A program made the position numbers and the translations under genes. Of a DNA stretch of 64,000 bases, positions 23,355-31,470 are shown one piece after another. This DNA is from SIG307 sp045596385 (GTDB lineage Bacteria > Bacillota > Clostridia > Lachnospirales > Lachnospiraceae): positions 25,474 to 89,473 of the forward strand of contig JAZOCC010000012.1 of NCBI GenBank assembly GCA_045596385.1, read 5' to 3'. The notes beneath the pieces were generated by a model. The model was not told the DNA's origin. It saw only the letters and a program-made list of their open reading frames with translations, and did no database searches. Every line of letters starts with the position of its first letter. Within the stretch, counting starts at the first letter, position 1.

Positions 23355-24320
23355 TTATTGTTTCGGATTCTGCGCTTCCAGCCATTCGAACACGGCTCTT
23401 GCCATTCCCTGGGCATACGCCTTACCGTGCATATCATACGCTGCGTTATCGGAATCACTCGAAACAAAGCCCATCTCGATAATCATGCTGGTCATATTTG
23501 CCTCACGATTGATCGCATAATTATCTTGCGGACTTGTAATTGTCCCATATTTTACACCTCTGCTTTGTAACCCGCCTACCGCTACAATCTCATCCAGCAT
23601 ATTCTGTGCAAGTACTTCGGCTCCTGCCGGTCTACTGTTGTGAATCCAAAACTCAATGCCCTGTACTTCATCCGTTCCGGCATATGAATTCCGGTGAAAG
23701 GAAATCAATACATCTGCGTTTGCCGCATTGGCAATCCGGGCACGCTCCGACAGTCCGAGATACACATCCGTTTCCCGCGTCATCACCACTTCGACTCCGT
23801 ATGCCTCAAGGGCATCCCGAAACTGTTTCGCCATCCACAGATTATCATCCTTCTCAATCCGAACCTCTACACCGTTTTCCAGCTTCACGGCACCGCCGTC
23901 CCAATCTCCGTGACCGGCATCCACACAAACCACATACGTATCCGGTTCCGGAGTTACGGTCACTACAGGAGTGGCTGTCGTGAGCAGACCTTGCGTAAGC
24001 ATCGGGGTTTCTGTTTTTTTGTCAGATCCAATTTGTATTACCGCTTCCATCTCCGATGTCACACGAGTCAACTCCTCTTGCAAATTCGTTGACATCACTT
24101 GTACCGAATCCAACTCCCTTGTCACACTCCCGAGTCGCACCGCCAATACAATAATTGTACCGACCAGCACAATTCCGGACACAACCGATATCCCGATTAC
24201 CCTCTTAGTCTCCCTATGTAAAGAATCCCATTTATCCATGACGAAAGAGAGCACCCCTACGACTGCTCTCTTTGCCACATTTATAAAACTCCTACTTTTT
24301 CTTCTATTCTTTGTACTCAT
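23355..24320 (-). CDS. N-acetylmuramoyl-L-alanine amidase, membrane-anchored
   Basis: The 321-residue protein has an N-terminal cytoplasmic tail, one transmembrane helix (about 43-62, VIGISVVSGIVLVGTIIVLAV), a coiled coil (65-95), a short Thr-Pro linker and an Amidase_3 domain (about 130-316). Zinc ligands are visible in VCVDAGHGDWD, the Glu in the following KLENGVEVRIEKDDN segment, and SFHRN; catalytic Glu is in SMIIEMGFVSS. It cleaves the amide between MurNAc and the stem peptide, in cell separation or wall turnover. The ribosome site is weak and a small upstream ORF overlaps the start. Confidence 0.92.
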   Translation of the reverse strand: MSTKNRRKSRSFINVAKRAVVGVLSFVMDKWDSLHRETKRVIGISVVSGIVLVGTIIVLAVRLGSVTRELDSVQVMSTNLQEELTRVTSEMEAVIQIGSDKKTETPMLTQGLLTTATPVVTVTPEPDTYVVCVDAGHGDWDGGAVKLENGVEVRIEKDDNLWMAKQFRDALEAYGVEVVMTRETDVYLGLSERARIANAANADVLISFHRNSYAGTDEVQGIEFWIHNSRPAGAEVLAQNMLDEIVAVGGLQSRGVKYGTITSPQDNYAINREANMTSMIIEMGFVSSDSDNAAYDMHGKAYAQGMARAVFEWLEAQNPKQ

Positions 24321-24360
24321 TCACACGCCTCTGCAACCGATACAGGTACCTTTCTTTCAT
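24304..24360 (-). CDS. possible 18-residue upstream ORF overlapping the amidase start
   Basis: ATG 24358-24360 follows AGAGGGGGAT, a much better ribosome site than that of the amidase. Its 19 codons (MKERYLYRLQRRVNEYKE, then TAG at 24304-24306) run past the amidase ATG (24318-24320). This would couple amidase translation to the small ORF. The peptide is basic with no recognisable motif. Confidence 0.35.
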   Translation of the reverse strand: MKERYLYRLQRRVNEYKE

Positions 24361-24373
24361 ATCCCCCTCTATC

Positions 24374-24402
24374 AGTTTACCTCTTTTTCCGGCGTATTGC
24401 AA
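24374..24402 (-). promoter_or_regulatory. promoter of the amidase gene
   Basis: Minus strand: TTGCAA (24397-24402), 17 bp, TAAACT (24374-24379). Confidence 0.55.
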
Positions 24403-24417
24403 CTAATTTTGACAGTT

Positions 24418-25968
24418 TTACTGCGCCTCTTCCGCATTCTCTTCCTTCGGAAGTGCCACCTTATTTTCTACCACAACCTTTTTATTGTAGCATGCAAAGC
24501 ACTCCTCCACCGTCTCCTTCTTCATCTTCGGTGTAAGCAGGCTCACTACCGGAACAATAATTAAACCGGCAACCATTGCGATTGCACCTGCATTAATCGG
24601 AGATGCAATGAACTTAAAGAACATATTGGCCACGGTTATACCCACACCTGCCGCAAAACTTGCCCATACGGAAGCCTTGGTAACGCCCTTCCAGTACAAA
24701 CCGTATAAGAACGGTGCCAGGAACGCACCTGCCAAAGCCCCCCAGGAGATACCCATGAGCTGTGCAATAAATGCCGGCGGGTCCAGTGCAATGACTACAG
24801 AAACTACAATAAAGAATACAATCAATGCTCTCATCCAAAGAAGCTGCTTCTTTTCATCCATTTTCTTTGCGATGCTTCCCTTAATCACATCCAGCGTCAA
24901 TGTAGAACTGGAAGTCATAACTAAAGAGGACAGGGTAGACATAGATGCGGAAAGCACCAACACAATTACAACACCGATTAAAATATCCGGAAGCTTGGAT
25001 AACATCGTCGGAACAATGGCATCGTACACAATTGCACCCTTCTCGTTATATATCTCCGGTCCGTCAAATAAGCGGCCGAATCCCCCGAGGAAATAGCAAC
25101 CGCAGGAAATTACAATCGCAAACAGGGTAGAAATAATGGTACCAGTACGAACCGACTTTTCATCCTTAATTGCATAAAACTTATGTACCATCTGCGGTAA
25201 GCCCCATGTACCGAGAGAAGTAAGCACTACGACACCGAACAAGTTCCACGGATCCGGACCGAGGAAGGAGGTAAAGGCACCCTTCTGTCCTGCCGTAATT
25301 GCCACATCACTTTCAAACTCAGCCAGATTCTTTACCGCCTCGTAGAAGCCACCCTGACCGTTCAGTACCGCTACGATAACCGCTACAATGCCAAACAACA
25401 TAATAATTCCCTGAATAAAATCATTAATCGCCGTAGCCATATAACCACCGAGGATAACATATACTCCGGTCAATACTGCCATACCGATTACACATGCCGC
25501 ATACGGAATATCAAAGGCCATACCGAACAACCGGGACAAGCCGTTGTATACAGATGCGGTATACGGAATCAAAAAAATAAAAGAAATCACGGAAGCTGCA
25601 ATACGAAGACTATTGCTATCATATCTCTTGCCGAAAAAATCAGGCATCGTCTTCGAGGAAAAATGCTTACTCATAATACGGGTACGACGACCGAGAATAA
25701 CCCATGCAAGTAAAGACCCTATTAATGCATTACCGATACCGATCCAGGTTGCGGACATACCGTACTTCCAACCGAACTGTCCCGCATATCCGACAAACAC
25801 TACCGCGGAAAAGTACGACGTACCGTAAGCAAATGCCGTAAGCCACGGGCCTACACCTCTGCCACCCAGCACAAAACCGTTTACATCGGTAGCATGACGT
25901 CTGGAATACACGCCCACACCGATCATGGTACCGAAAAAGATAATCAACAGAATAATCTTTACTAACAT
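24418..25968 (-). CDS. sodium:solute symporter (SSS family)
   Basis: The 516-residue membrane protein has about 13 transmembrane helices and the SSS fold. Family signatures include GGRGVGPWLTAFAYGTSYFSAVVFVGYAG in helices 1-2 and the TVIYTA-like region PYTASVYNGLSRLF. A LVMTSSSTLTLD segment matches the second sodium-site loop. It imports a solute with Na+; PutP-like relatives carry proline, and others carry sugars, vitamins or aryl acids. It has its own strong promoter, 200 bp after the amidohydrolase of the ior cluster, and could serve that pathway. Substrate unknown. Confidence 0.92.
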   Translation of the reverse strand: MLVKIILLIIFFGTMIGVGVYSRRHATDVNGFVLGGRGVGPWLTAFAYGTSYFSAVVFVGYAGQFGWKYGMSATWIGIGNALIGSLLAWVILGRRTRIMSKHFSSKTMPDFFGKRYDSNSLRIAASVISFIFLIPYTASVYNGLSRLFGMAFDIPYAACVIGMAVLTGVYVILGGYMATAINDFIQGIIMLFGIVAVIVAVLNGQGGFYEAVKNLAEFESDVAITAGQKGAFTSFLGPDPWNLFGVVVLTSLGTWGLPQMVHKFYAIKDEKSVRTGTIISTLFAIVISCGCYFLGGFGRLFDGPEIYNEKGAIVYDAIVPTMLSKLPDILIGVVIVLVLSASMSTLSSLVMTSSSTLTLDVIKGSIAKKMDEKKQLLWMRALIVFFIVVSVVIALDPPAFIAQLMGISWGALAGAFLAPFLYGLYWKGVTKASVWASFAAGVGITVANMFFKFIASPINAGAIAMVAGLIIVPVVSLLTPKMKKETVEECFACYNKKVVVENKVALPKEENAEEAQ

Positions 25969-26016
25969 AACTGTTCTCCTTCTCTTTTTATTCTTTATCT
26001 TTCTACTTAAATTTCA

Positions 26017-26054
26017 CTTTAAAGCGTTGCGCTTCATAGCGTTGCGCTTTAAAG
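26017..26054 (-). repeat. inverted/direct repeat in the symporter leader
   Basis: CTTTAAAGCG (26017-26026) and CGCTTTAAAG (26045-26054) are inverted repeats. Inside them GCGTTGCGC occurs twice in direct orientation (26024-26032 and 26039-26047). The symporter mRNA would carry this as a hairpin about 50 bases before its start codon. Confidence 0.5.
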
Positions 26055-26074
26055 CAATGAAGTATTATGACATA

Positions 26075-26103
26075 ATTATATCCGCCCTCGTAAGATTTGT
26101 CAA
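26075..26103 (-). promoter_or_regulatory. consensus promoter of the symporter gene
   Basis: Minus strand: TTGACA (26098-26103), 17 bp, TATAAT (26075-26080), perfect in both boxes. Confidence 0.85.
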
Positions 26104-26182
26104 CCCCCTCGGACAGATATTTTTATTTTTTGAACTATTTCTTTTCAGGTCGGCTACCTACACATACTGAAACCCCATACTC

Positions 26183-27037
26183 TTACATTCCCAGAAGTTT
26201 CTCCGCATTCCCGTGCAGAATCAACTCCTGCTCCTCCGTGGTTAACGACATAGACAAAAATGTCTCTACATCCCGTTTCGGATTCCCCCACGGACAATCG
26301 GTACCAAATAATATTTTCTCCGCACCGTGCGTACGACAAAGCGTCATAAAATGCTTTTCGGAAATATGTCCCATGGAGTAAGCGGTATCCAGATACACCG
26401 GCTCTCCGGCAAGCGTATCGATAACCTCTTCCCACAGGCTCCAACCGCCCATATGGGCCAGCACCAGCTTCTCCGGCTTAATTTCACGAAGCACTTTAAG
26501 CGCACGCTTCGGTGTACAACGTACCGTATCCGGAAAACCGATGTCCACACCCGCATGCGTACTGATTATCAGACCCAACTCCGATGCATACTCCATAATC
26601 CGCATATATCGGATATCGTCAAAGTATACCCCCTGATAATCCGGGTGTAACTTAATTCCTCGAAAACCGAGGTCAGCCAGTGTCTTCAGTTCCCTTTTAT
26701 AATCAAGAGTGTCCGGATGGATTCCGCCAAAGGACAGCAAATCCGCTTTTCCGCCACCTTGTCCGCCGTTTGCACCATCCGCCGTATCATAACAACATCC
26801 GTTCTCGTTTATCTGCGCGGCAAACCTGGTGATTGACTCAAACTGTTCCGGTCTTGTAACCACCGGCAAAACAATCCCAATGGAAATTCCGGCCTCGGTC
26901 AGACTCCTTCGGAGTCCCTCGGTCGTTCCGTCCGTATGAGCCGGAATCCCTGCTTTTTTTGATAACAAGTCAATTGTTTTTCCGGCGATTTTATCCGGAA
27001 ATGCGTGCGTATGAAAATCGATGATTTTACGCTCCAA
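26183..27037 (-). CDS. TIM-barrel amidohydrolase-family metal-dependent hydrolase
   Basis: The 284-residue protein is an amidohydrolase-2 type: N-terminal HxH in IIDFHTHAFPDK (metal site), a later His in GIKLHPDY, VISTHAG with the fourth-strand His, LAHMGG, and the distal Asp in ILFGTDCPWG. The family hydrolyses or decarboxylates aromatic and other cyclic acids (ACMSD-like). The frame starts at TTG 27035-27037 with GAGGAAGTAGG upstream and overlaps the ACT gene by 11 bp, so it belongs to the ior-paaK transcript. Substrate unknown. Confidence 0.85.
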   Translation of the reverse strand: MERKIIDFHTHAFPDKIAGKTIDLLSKKAGIPAHTDGTTEGLRRSLTEAGISIGIVLPVVTRPEQFESITRFAAQINENGCCYDTADGANGGQGGGKADLLSFGGIHPDTLDYKRELKTLADLGFRGIKLHPDYQGVYFDDIRYMRIMEYASELGLIISTHAGVDIGFPDTVRCTPKRALKVLREIKPEKLVLAHMGGWSLWEEVIDTLAGEPVYLDTAYSMGHISEKHFMTLCRTHGAEKILFGTDCPWGNPKRDVETFLSMSLTTEEQELILHGNAEKLLGM

Positions 27038-27461
27038 TTTTACCTACTTCCTCTGCTTTCACAAACTCGATGCCTGCATCCGCCAAAACCTTTGCGGCCT
27101 CCTCCGGGTTACCGGTCTTAATAATCATACCGGAAAACTCCTTTGCATTGGCAAGCACATACATATACTCTACGTTCATGCCTGCATTACCAAGCACTTC
27201 CAAAACACCCTGTAAGGTGCCTACTTCGTTCGGAAGCTTGATGGCAAGCACTTTGGTAAGTCTTGCGGAAAAACCGTTTTCTTTTAATACCTTACGGCCT
27301 TCTTCCGGATCGTCCACAATCAGACGAAGCACACCGAATTCGCTGGTATCCGCGAGACTCAAAGATAACACATTTACTTTGCTCGTTTTTAACTGAAGTA
27401 ATACCTCATTTAAACGGCTGACTTTATTTTCCATAAAAACCGATAACTGCTCTAAATACAT
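27027..27461 (-). CDS. ACT-domain protein
   Basis: The 144-residue protein is two tandem ACT domains (beta-alpha-beta-beta-alpha-beta): residues about 1-68 (YLEQLSVFMENKVSRLNEVLLQLKTSKVNVLSLSLADTSEFGVLRLIVDDPE) and 69-140 (VLAIKLPNEVGTLQGVLEVLGNAGMNVEYMYVL). Such stand-alone ACT proteins sense amino acids and very often follow paaK and ior genes. It probably senses an aromatic amino acid. AAAGGAG is six bases before ATG 27459-27461. It overlaps the amidohydrolase by 11 bp. Confidence 0.92.
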   Translation of the reverse strand: MYLEQLSVFMENKVSRLNEVLLQLKTSKVNVLSLSLADTSEFGVLRLIVDDPEEGRKVLKENGFSARLTKVLAIKLPNEVGTLQGVLEVLGNAGMNVEYMYVLANAKEFSGMIIKTGNPEEAAKVLADAGIEFVKAEEVGKIGA

Positions 27462-27498
27462 ATGCTTCTCCTTTCCCTGCCTCACCGGCAGCCCTCAC

Positions 27499-28797
27499 TT
27501 AAACCAGCTTTCTCTTATCCAGTACACGAACCGCCTTACCCATGCTGCGCTCTAAGGTCTTCGGCTCAACCAAGGTAACCTTTACCGCCAGACCGATGGC
27601 CTGCTGAATGGTATGTACAATCTGCTTATTAAGACGCTCAAGCTCCTTGATTTCATCGGAGAAGAAACGCTCTTCCACTTCTACCTGTACCTCTAAGGTA
27701 TCCAGGTTATTCACACGGTCAACAATCATAAAATAGTTCGGCGTGGTTCCGGACATTTCCAGAAGTGCTGCTTCAATCTGGGACGGGAATACGTTTACTC
27801 CGCGAATAATTAACATATCATCGGAACGTCCCTTGAAACGACTGATACGTGCCAAGGTTCTGCCGCATTCACACTTATCGTAGGAGATGCTGGTCAAGTC
27901 CTTGGTACGGTAACGGATGAGCGGAATACCTTCCTTGGTAAGAGTGGTAAATACCAGCTCACCGGTCTCACCTTCCGGTACCGGAAGCAAAGTCTCGGAG
28001 CTGACAATCTCCGGAAGGAAATGATCCTCGTATACGTGAAGACCCTTATGATAAATACAGTCACAGGCAACACCCGGTCCCATTACCTCGGACAAACCGT
28101 AAATATCGTGCGCATGGATGTGAAGCTTCTCTTCAATCTGCTTCCGCATATTTTCGGTCCACGGCTCCGCACCGCAGATGGCAGCCTTTAACTTAATATT
28201 CGGAATATCGCCCTGCTCTTCCAGGGTTTCCGCAATATGCATGAGGTAGGACGGAGTACAGGCAAGCGCCGTAGCACCGAAATCCTTCATCATGGTGATT
28301 AACTTCTTCGTATTACCCGTAGACATCGGAACTACCGTTGCGCCTAAGTTCTCCGCACCGTAATGGGCACCGAGACCGCCGGTAAACAAACCGTAACCAT
28401 ATGCCACCTGAATAATGTCATCCTTGGTGAGTCCTGCCATGGTAAATGCTCTCGCCACACACTCGGACCAAACATCGATATCACGTCTGGTGTAGCCGAC
28501 TACCGTCGCCTTACCGGTGGTGCCGCTGGAAGCATGTACACGTACAATTTCGGACATCGGAACAGCAAACAAACCAAACGGATAGGTATCACGCAAATCG
28601 TCTTTCGTTGTGTACGGAAGCTTCGTGATATCGTCCGCAGACTGGATATCTCCCGGTTCCAAACCTACCGCCTGCATCTTCTTACGGTAAAATTCTACGT
28701 TATGATACACGTGATTTACCGTCTTTACAAGACGCTTACCCTGCAGATGATGAATCTCATCTCTGCTCATACATTCTTTTGCTTCGTTCCAAATCAT
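27499..28797 (-). CDS. paaK: phenylacetate-CoA ligase
   Basis: The 432-residue member of the AMP-forming ligase superfamily makes phenylacetyl-CoA (or another aryl-acetyl-CoA) with ATP and CoA. The P-loop SSGTTGKATVVGYT is at residues 89-102, with DIYGLSEVMGPGVA as the A5 motif and YRTKDLT as A7. Length is typical of PaaK (about 430-440). It lies downstream of iorAB; aryl-pyruvate oxidised by Ior gives aryl-acetyl-CoA, and this ligase would interconvert the CoA ester and acid. GGAAGGAG is six bases before the ATG. Confidence 0.95.
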   Translation of the reverse strand: MIWNEAKECMSRDEIHHLQGKRLVKTVNHVYHNVEFYRKKMQAVGLEPGDIQSADDITKLPYTTKDDLRDTYPFGLFAVPMSEIVRVHASSGTTGKATVVGYTRRDIDVWSECVARAFTMAGLTKDDIIQVAYGYGLFTGGLGAHYGAENLGATVVPMSTGNTKKLITMMKDFGATALACTPSYLMHIAETLEEQGDIPNIKLKAAICGAEPWTENMRKQIEEKLHIHAHDIYGLSEVMGPGVACDCIYHKGLHVYEDHFLPEIVSSETLLPVPEGETGELVFTTLTKEGIPLIRYRTKDLTSISYDKCECGRTLARISRFKGRSDDMLIIRGVNVFPSQIEAALLEMSGTTPNYFMIVDRVNNLDTLEVQVEVEERFFSDEIKELERLNKQIVHTIQQAIGLAVKVTLVEPKTLERSMGKAVRVLDKRKLV

Positions 28798-28847
28798 TTG
28801 CTTCTCCTTCCGCAGTACTCTGCGATTTAAAAAGATTATAAAACATA

Positions 28848-29417
28848 TTACATCTCGTATCCTACGAGGAATGCTTTCTTATTTAACTCTACGGTCTTCG
28901 GCGGCACGGTAGCTTCGATTGCGTTAAGCCACTGCTCCTTCGTAAAATCCATGTGCTTTGCGGCAACACCGAGAACGATTACGTTAAACACCTTGGAATT
29001 GCCAAGCTTTAAAGCCTCTTCCTGGGCATCTACGGAATAGACCTGATGCTCCTTAGAAAGGTCTTCGATAATGTTCTCCGGATACTGTGCCGCACCGGTT
29101 ACAACGGTAATCGGTTCGATACGACGGTCATTGATTACCATAGCGCCGTCCTTTTTTAAGAAGTGCGCGTAACGAAGTGCCTCAAGACGCTCAAATGCAA
29201 TAAGAACGTCTGCCTGGCCTTCTTCTACGATCGGCTCCGCAACCTTCTCGCCGTAACGAACGAAGGTAACTACGCTTCCGCCTCTCTGTGCCATACCGTG
29301 CACCTCGGAAAGCTTTACATCAAAGCCTGCCTCTACGGTAATATTTCCTAAAATACGGCTGGTAAGCAGGGTACCCTGACCGCCCACACCGACAATCATA
29401 ATATTTCTCGTGGTCAT
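28848..29417 (-). CDS. iorB: indolepyruvate:ferredoxin oxidoreductase, beta subunit
   Basis: The 189-residue gamma-type domain of 2-oxoacid oxidoreductases begins MTTRNIMIVGVGGQGTLLTSRILG and has GMAQRGGSVVTFVRYGE, the family hallmark. It pairs with IorA to oxidise aryl-pyruvates, such as indolepyruvate from tryptophan, to aryl-acetyl-CoA and reduced ferredoxin. The start is ATG 29415-29417 with GGAGGAG seven bases upstream, overlapping nothing and 13 bp after the iorA stop. The longer in-frame start reaches into iorA and is rejected. Confidence 0.96.
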   Translation of the reverse strand: MTTRNIMIVGVGGQGTLLTSRILGNITVEAGFDVKLSEVHGMAQRGGSVVTFVRYGEKVAEPIVEEGQADVLIAFERLEALRYAHFLKKDGAMVINDRRIEPITVVTGAAQYPENIIEDLSKEHQVYSVDAQEEALKLGNSKVFNVIVLGVAAKHMDFTKEQWLNAIEATVPPKTVELNKKAFLVGYEM

Positions 29418-29430
29418 AGTCTTCTCCTCC

Positions 29431-31167
29431 TTATCTTGCCTGTTTCTTAATTGCATCAAACTTACAAAGCTGCATGCAAAGTCCGCAGCCGTTACACATA
29501 GTAGCATCGATGGCGATGGTGCCGTCCGCATTCTTGGTCAGTGCCGGGCATCCCGGTCGTAAGCACATGCCACACTTCTTACACTTATCGCTGTCCGGAA
29601 CACAAACATCCGGGAATACGTTACCCTTTAACAGAACACAAGGAGACTTGGTAATAATAACGGACACATCGTCTCTTGCGGTCTCTTCCTTGATGATACG
29701 CTCAAGCTCTGCGGTATCGAAAGCATTGACCTCTACCACATGCTCAATGCCGATGGCCTTACAGAACTGTACTAAGTTCACAGCCTTGGTGGTCTCGCCC
29801 ATGAGGGTCTTACCGGTAGCAGCATGGTCCTGATGTCCGGTCATACCGGTGGTGGAGTTATCAAGAATCATCACCGTACCGGTACCCTTGTTGTATACCA
29901 TGTTAATCAAGGAATTTACACCGGTGTGCATGAAGGTGGAATCACCGATTACGGCAACCCAGTTCTTGATGTAATCCTTTCCCTTTGCCTTTTCCATACC
30001 GTGTAAGGTGGAAATACTTGCACCCATACAAACGGTGGTATCGACTACATTAAGCGGAGCCACTGCACCGAGGGTATAACATCCGATGTCGCCTGCCGCA
30101 TGAATCTTAAGCTTGTTCAGTACAGAGTAAACGCTTCTGTGCGGACATCCCGGACACAAAATCGGCGGTCTTGCCGGTACCTGTGCCGGAGCCTTAAGCT
30201 CTGCCGTCTCACCGAGAACTGCCTTACGAAGCATGTTTGCGCTGTACTCGCCCTGTACGGTAAAGATTTCCTTACCGATACACTTGATACCCCAGGACTT
30301 TACCTGCTCCTCAATGACCGGTTCCAGCTCCTCGAAAATATAGAGCTTATCTACCTTCGCTGCGAACTCCTCGATAAGCTTACGCGGAAGCGGATGCACC
30401 ATACCCAGCTTTAATACGGAAGCATTCGGACAAGCCTCCTTTACATACTGATACGGAATACCGCTGGTAATGAAACCGATGGAGGTATCGTTGTACTCTG
30501 CTTTATTGATGGAAAGGCTGCATGCATCCTCTGCCATCTTCTTTAAACGCTGCTCTACATAAATATGTCTCTGCTTTGCCATACCCGGCATCATAACAAA
30601 CTTTGCCACGTTTCTCTCGTACGGCTTATCCACAACCTCTTCACGGTCACAAAGCTCAACAAGGCCCTGAGAATGTGCCAGACGGGTGGTAGTACGTACA
30701 ATCATCGGGGTGTCGTACTGCTCACTGAGTTCAAACGCGAGCTTTACGAAATCCTTTGCCTCTTGGCTGTCGGACGGCTCCAAAACCGGCACCTGTGCCG
30801 CTCTGCCCACCATACGGGTATCCTGCTCGTTCTGGGAACTGTAAAGCCCCGGATCGTCCGCTGCAATCAATACCAAACCGCCGTTTACACCACTGTAGGA
30901 AATGGTATAGAGCGGGTCACTTGCTACATTTACGCCAACGTGCTTCATGGAGAACATGGCGCGCACACCGGAAATAGCAGCACCGATAGCAACCTCTGCC
31001 GCTACCTTCTCATTCGGCGACCACTCGGAGTAAATCTCCTTATACTGTACAATATTTTCGCTGATCTCCGTACTCGGAGTTCCCGGATACGCAGCCGACA
31101 CCTTCACGCCTGCTTCGTAAGCACCGCGGGCAATGGCCTCGTTACCGAGCATAATCTTCTTTGCCAT
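29431..31167 (-). CDS. iorA: indolepyruvate:ferredoxin oxidoreductase, alpha subunit
   Basis: The 578-residue fused subunit has an N-terminal pyrimidine-binding/core domain (AYPGTPSTEISENI), a central thiamine-diphosphate domain with GDIGCYTLG and GDSTFMHTGVNSLINMVYN, and a C-terminal ferredoxin domain with two cysteine clusters: CKKCGMCLRPGC and CNGCGLCMQLC. It catalyses oxidative decarboxylation of aryl-pyruvates in amino-acid fermentation. The first gene of the iorA-iorB-paaK-ACT-hydrolase operon. AAAGGA lies nine bases before the ATG. Confidence 0.96.
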   Translation of the reverse strand: MAKKIMLGNEAIARGAYEAGVKVSAAYPGTPSTEISENIVQYKEIYSEWSPNEKVAAEVAIGAAISGVRAMFSMKHVGVNVASDPLYTISYSGVNGGLVLIAADDPGLYSSQNEQDTRMVGRAAQVPVLEPSDSQEAKDFVKLAFELSEQYDTPMIVRTTTRLAHSQGLVELCDREEVVDKPYERNVAKFVMMPGMAKQRHIYVEQRLKKMAEDACSLSINKAEYNDTSIGFITSGIPYQYVKEACPNASVLKLGMVHPLPRKLIEEFAAKVDKLYIFEELEPVIEEQVKSWGIKCIGKEIFTVQGEYSANMLRKAVLGETAELKAPAQVPARPPILCPGCPHRSVYSVLNKLKIHAAGDIGCYTLGAVAPLNVVDTTVCMGASISTLHGMEKAKGKDYIKNWVAVIGDSTFMHTGVNSLINMVYNKGTGTVMILDNSTTGMTGHQDHAATGKTLMGETTKAVNLVQFCKAIGIEHVVEVNAFDTAELERIIKEETARDDVSVIITKSPCVLLKGNVFPDVCVPDSDKCKKCGMCLRPGCPALTKNADGTIAIDATMCNGCGLCMQLCKFDAIKKQAR

Positions 31168-31251
31168 AATTATGTATCCTTTCTATTTTTCGACCTTTGT
31201 AAAGCCTTTCTTTGCATCGTTTTCTATCATTTTGAAACGAATCCAATGTAT

Positions 31252-31280
31252 ATTCTATCACACTTTTCTGCAATAGAAAA
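31252..31280 (-). promoter_or_regulatory. possible promoter of the ior operon
   Basis: Minus strand: TAGAAT (31252-31257) preceded by GTGTGA and a T-rich TTTCTA 16 bp upstream. The -35 is poor, so activation may be needed. Confidence 0.35.
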
Positions 31281-31364
31281 GCCCTAAATTGCGTTTTTTC
31301 TTTAACAATCTAACGCTTTAATACATAAATTCGTCGATGAAATAAATTTATCTACAACTTCCCA

Positions 31365-31393
31365 TTGACTTTTTCACTACTTTCCCTTATACT
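31365..31393 (+). promoter_or_regulatory. promoter of the acyl-CoA synthetase gene
   Basis: TTGACT (31365-31370), 17 bp, TATACT (31388-31393), 78 bp before the start codon and divergent from the ior operon. Confidence 0.8.
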
Positions 31394-31470
31394 TTATTGG
31401 TGGAAAGCGAAAAAGTGTTTCATTTTCTACTTACTTTCCTAATACTATTTAAGATTTGAGGAACATAAAC

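Noticed and set aside
23173..23385. 71-residue extension of the ABC-F protein
   Set aside because: Composition is not protein-like and it reaches into the amidase gene; the ATG at 23170-23172 begins the ABC domain directly.
26017..26054. terminator for the amidohydrolase transcript
   Set aside because: It lies downstream of the symporter promoter and has no U-tract, so it belongs to the symporter leader instead.
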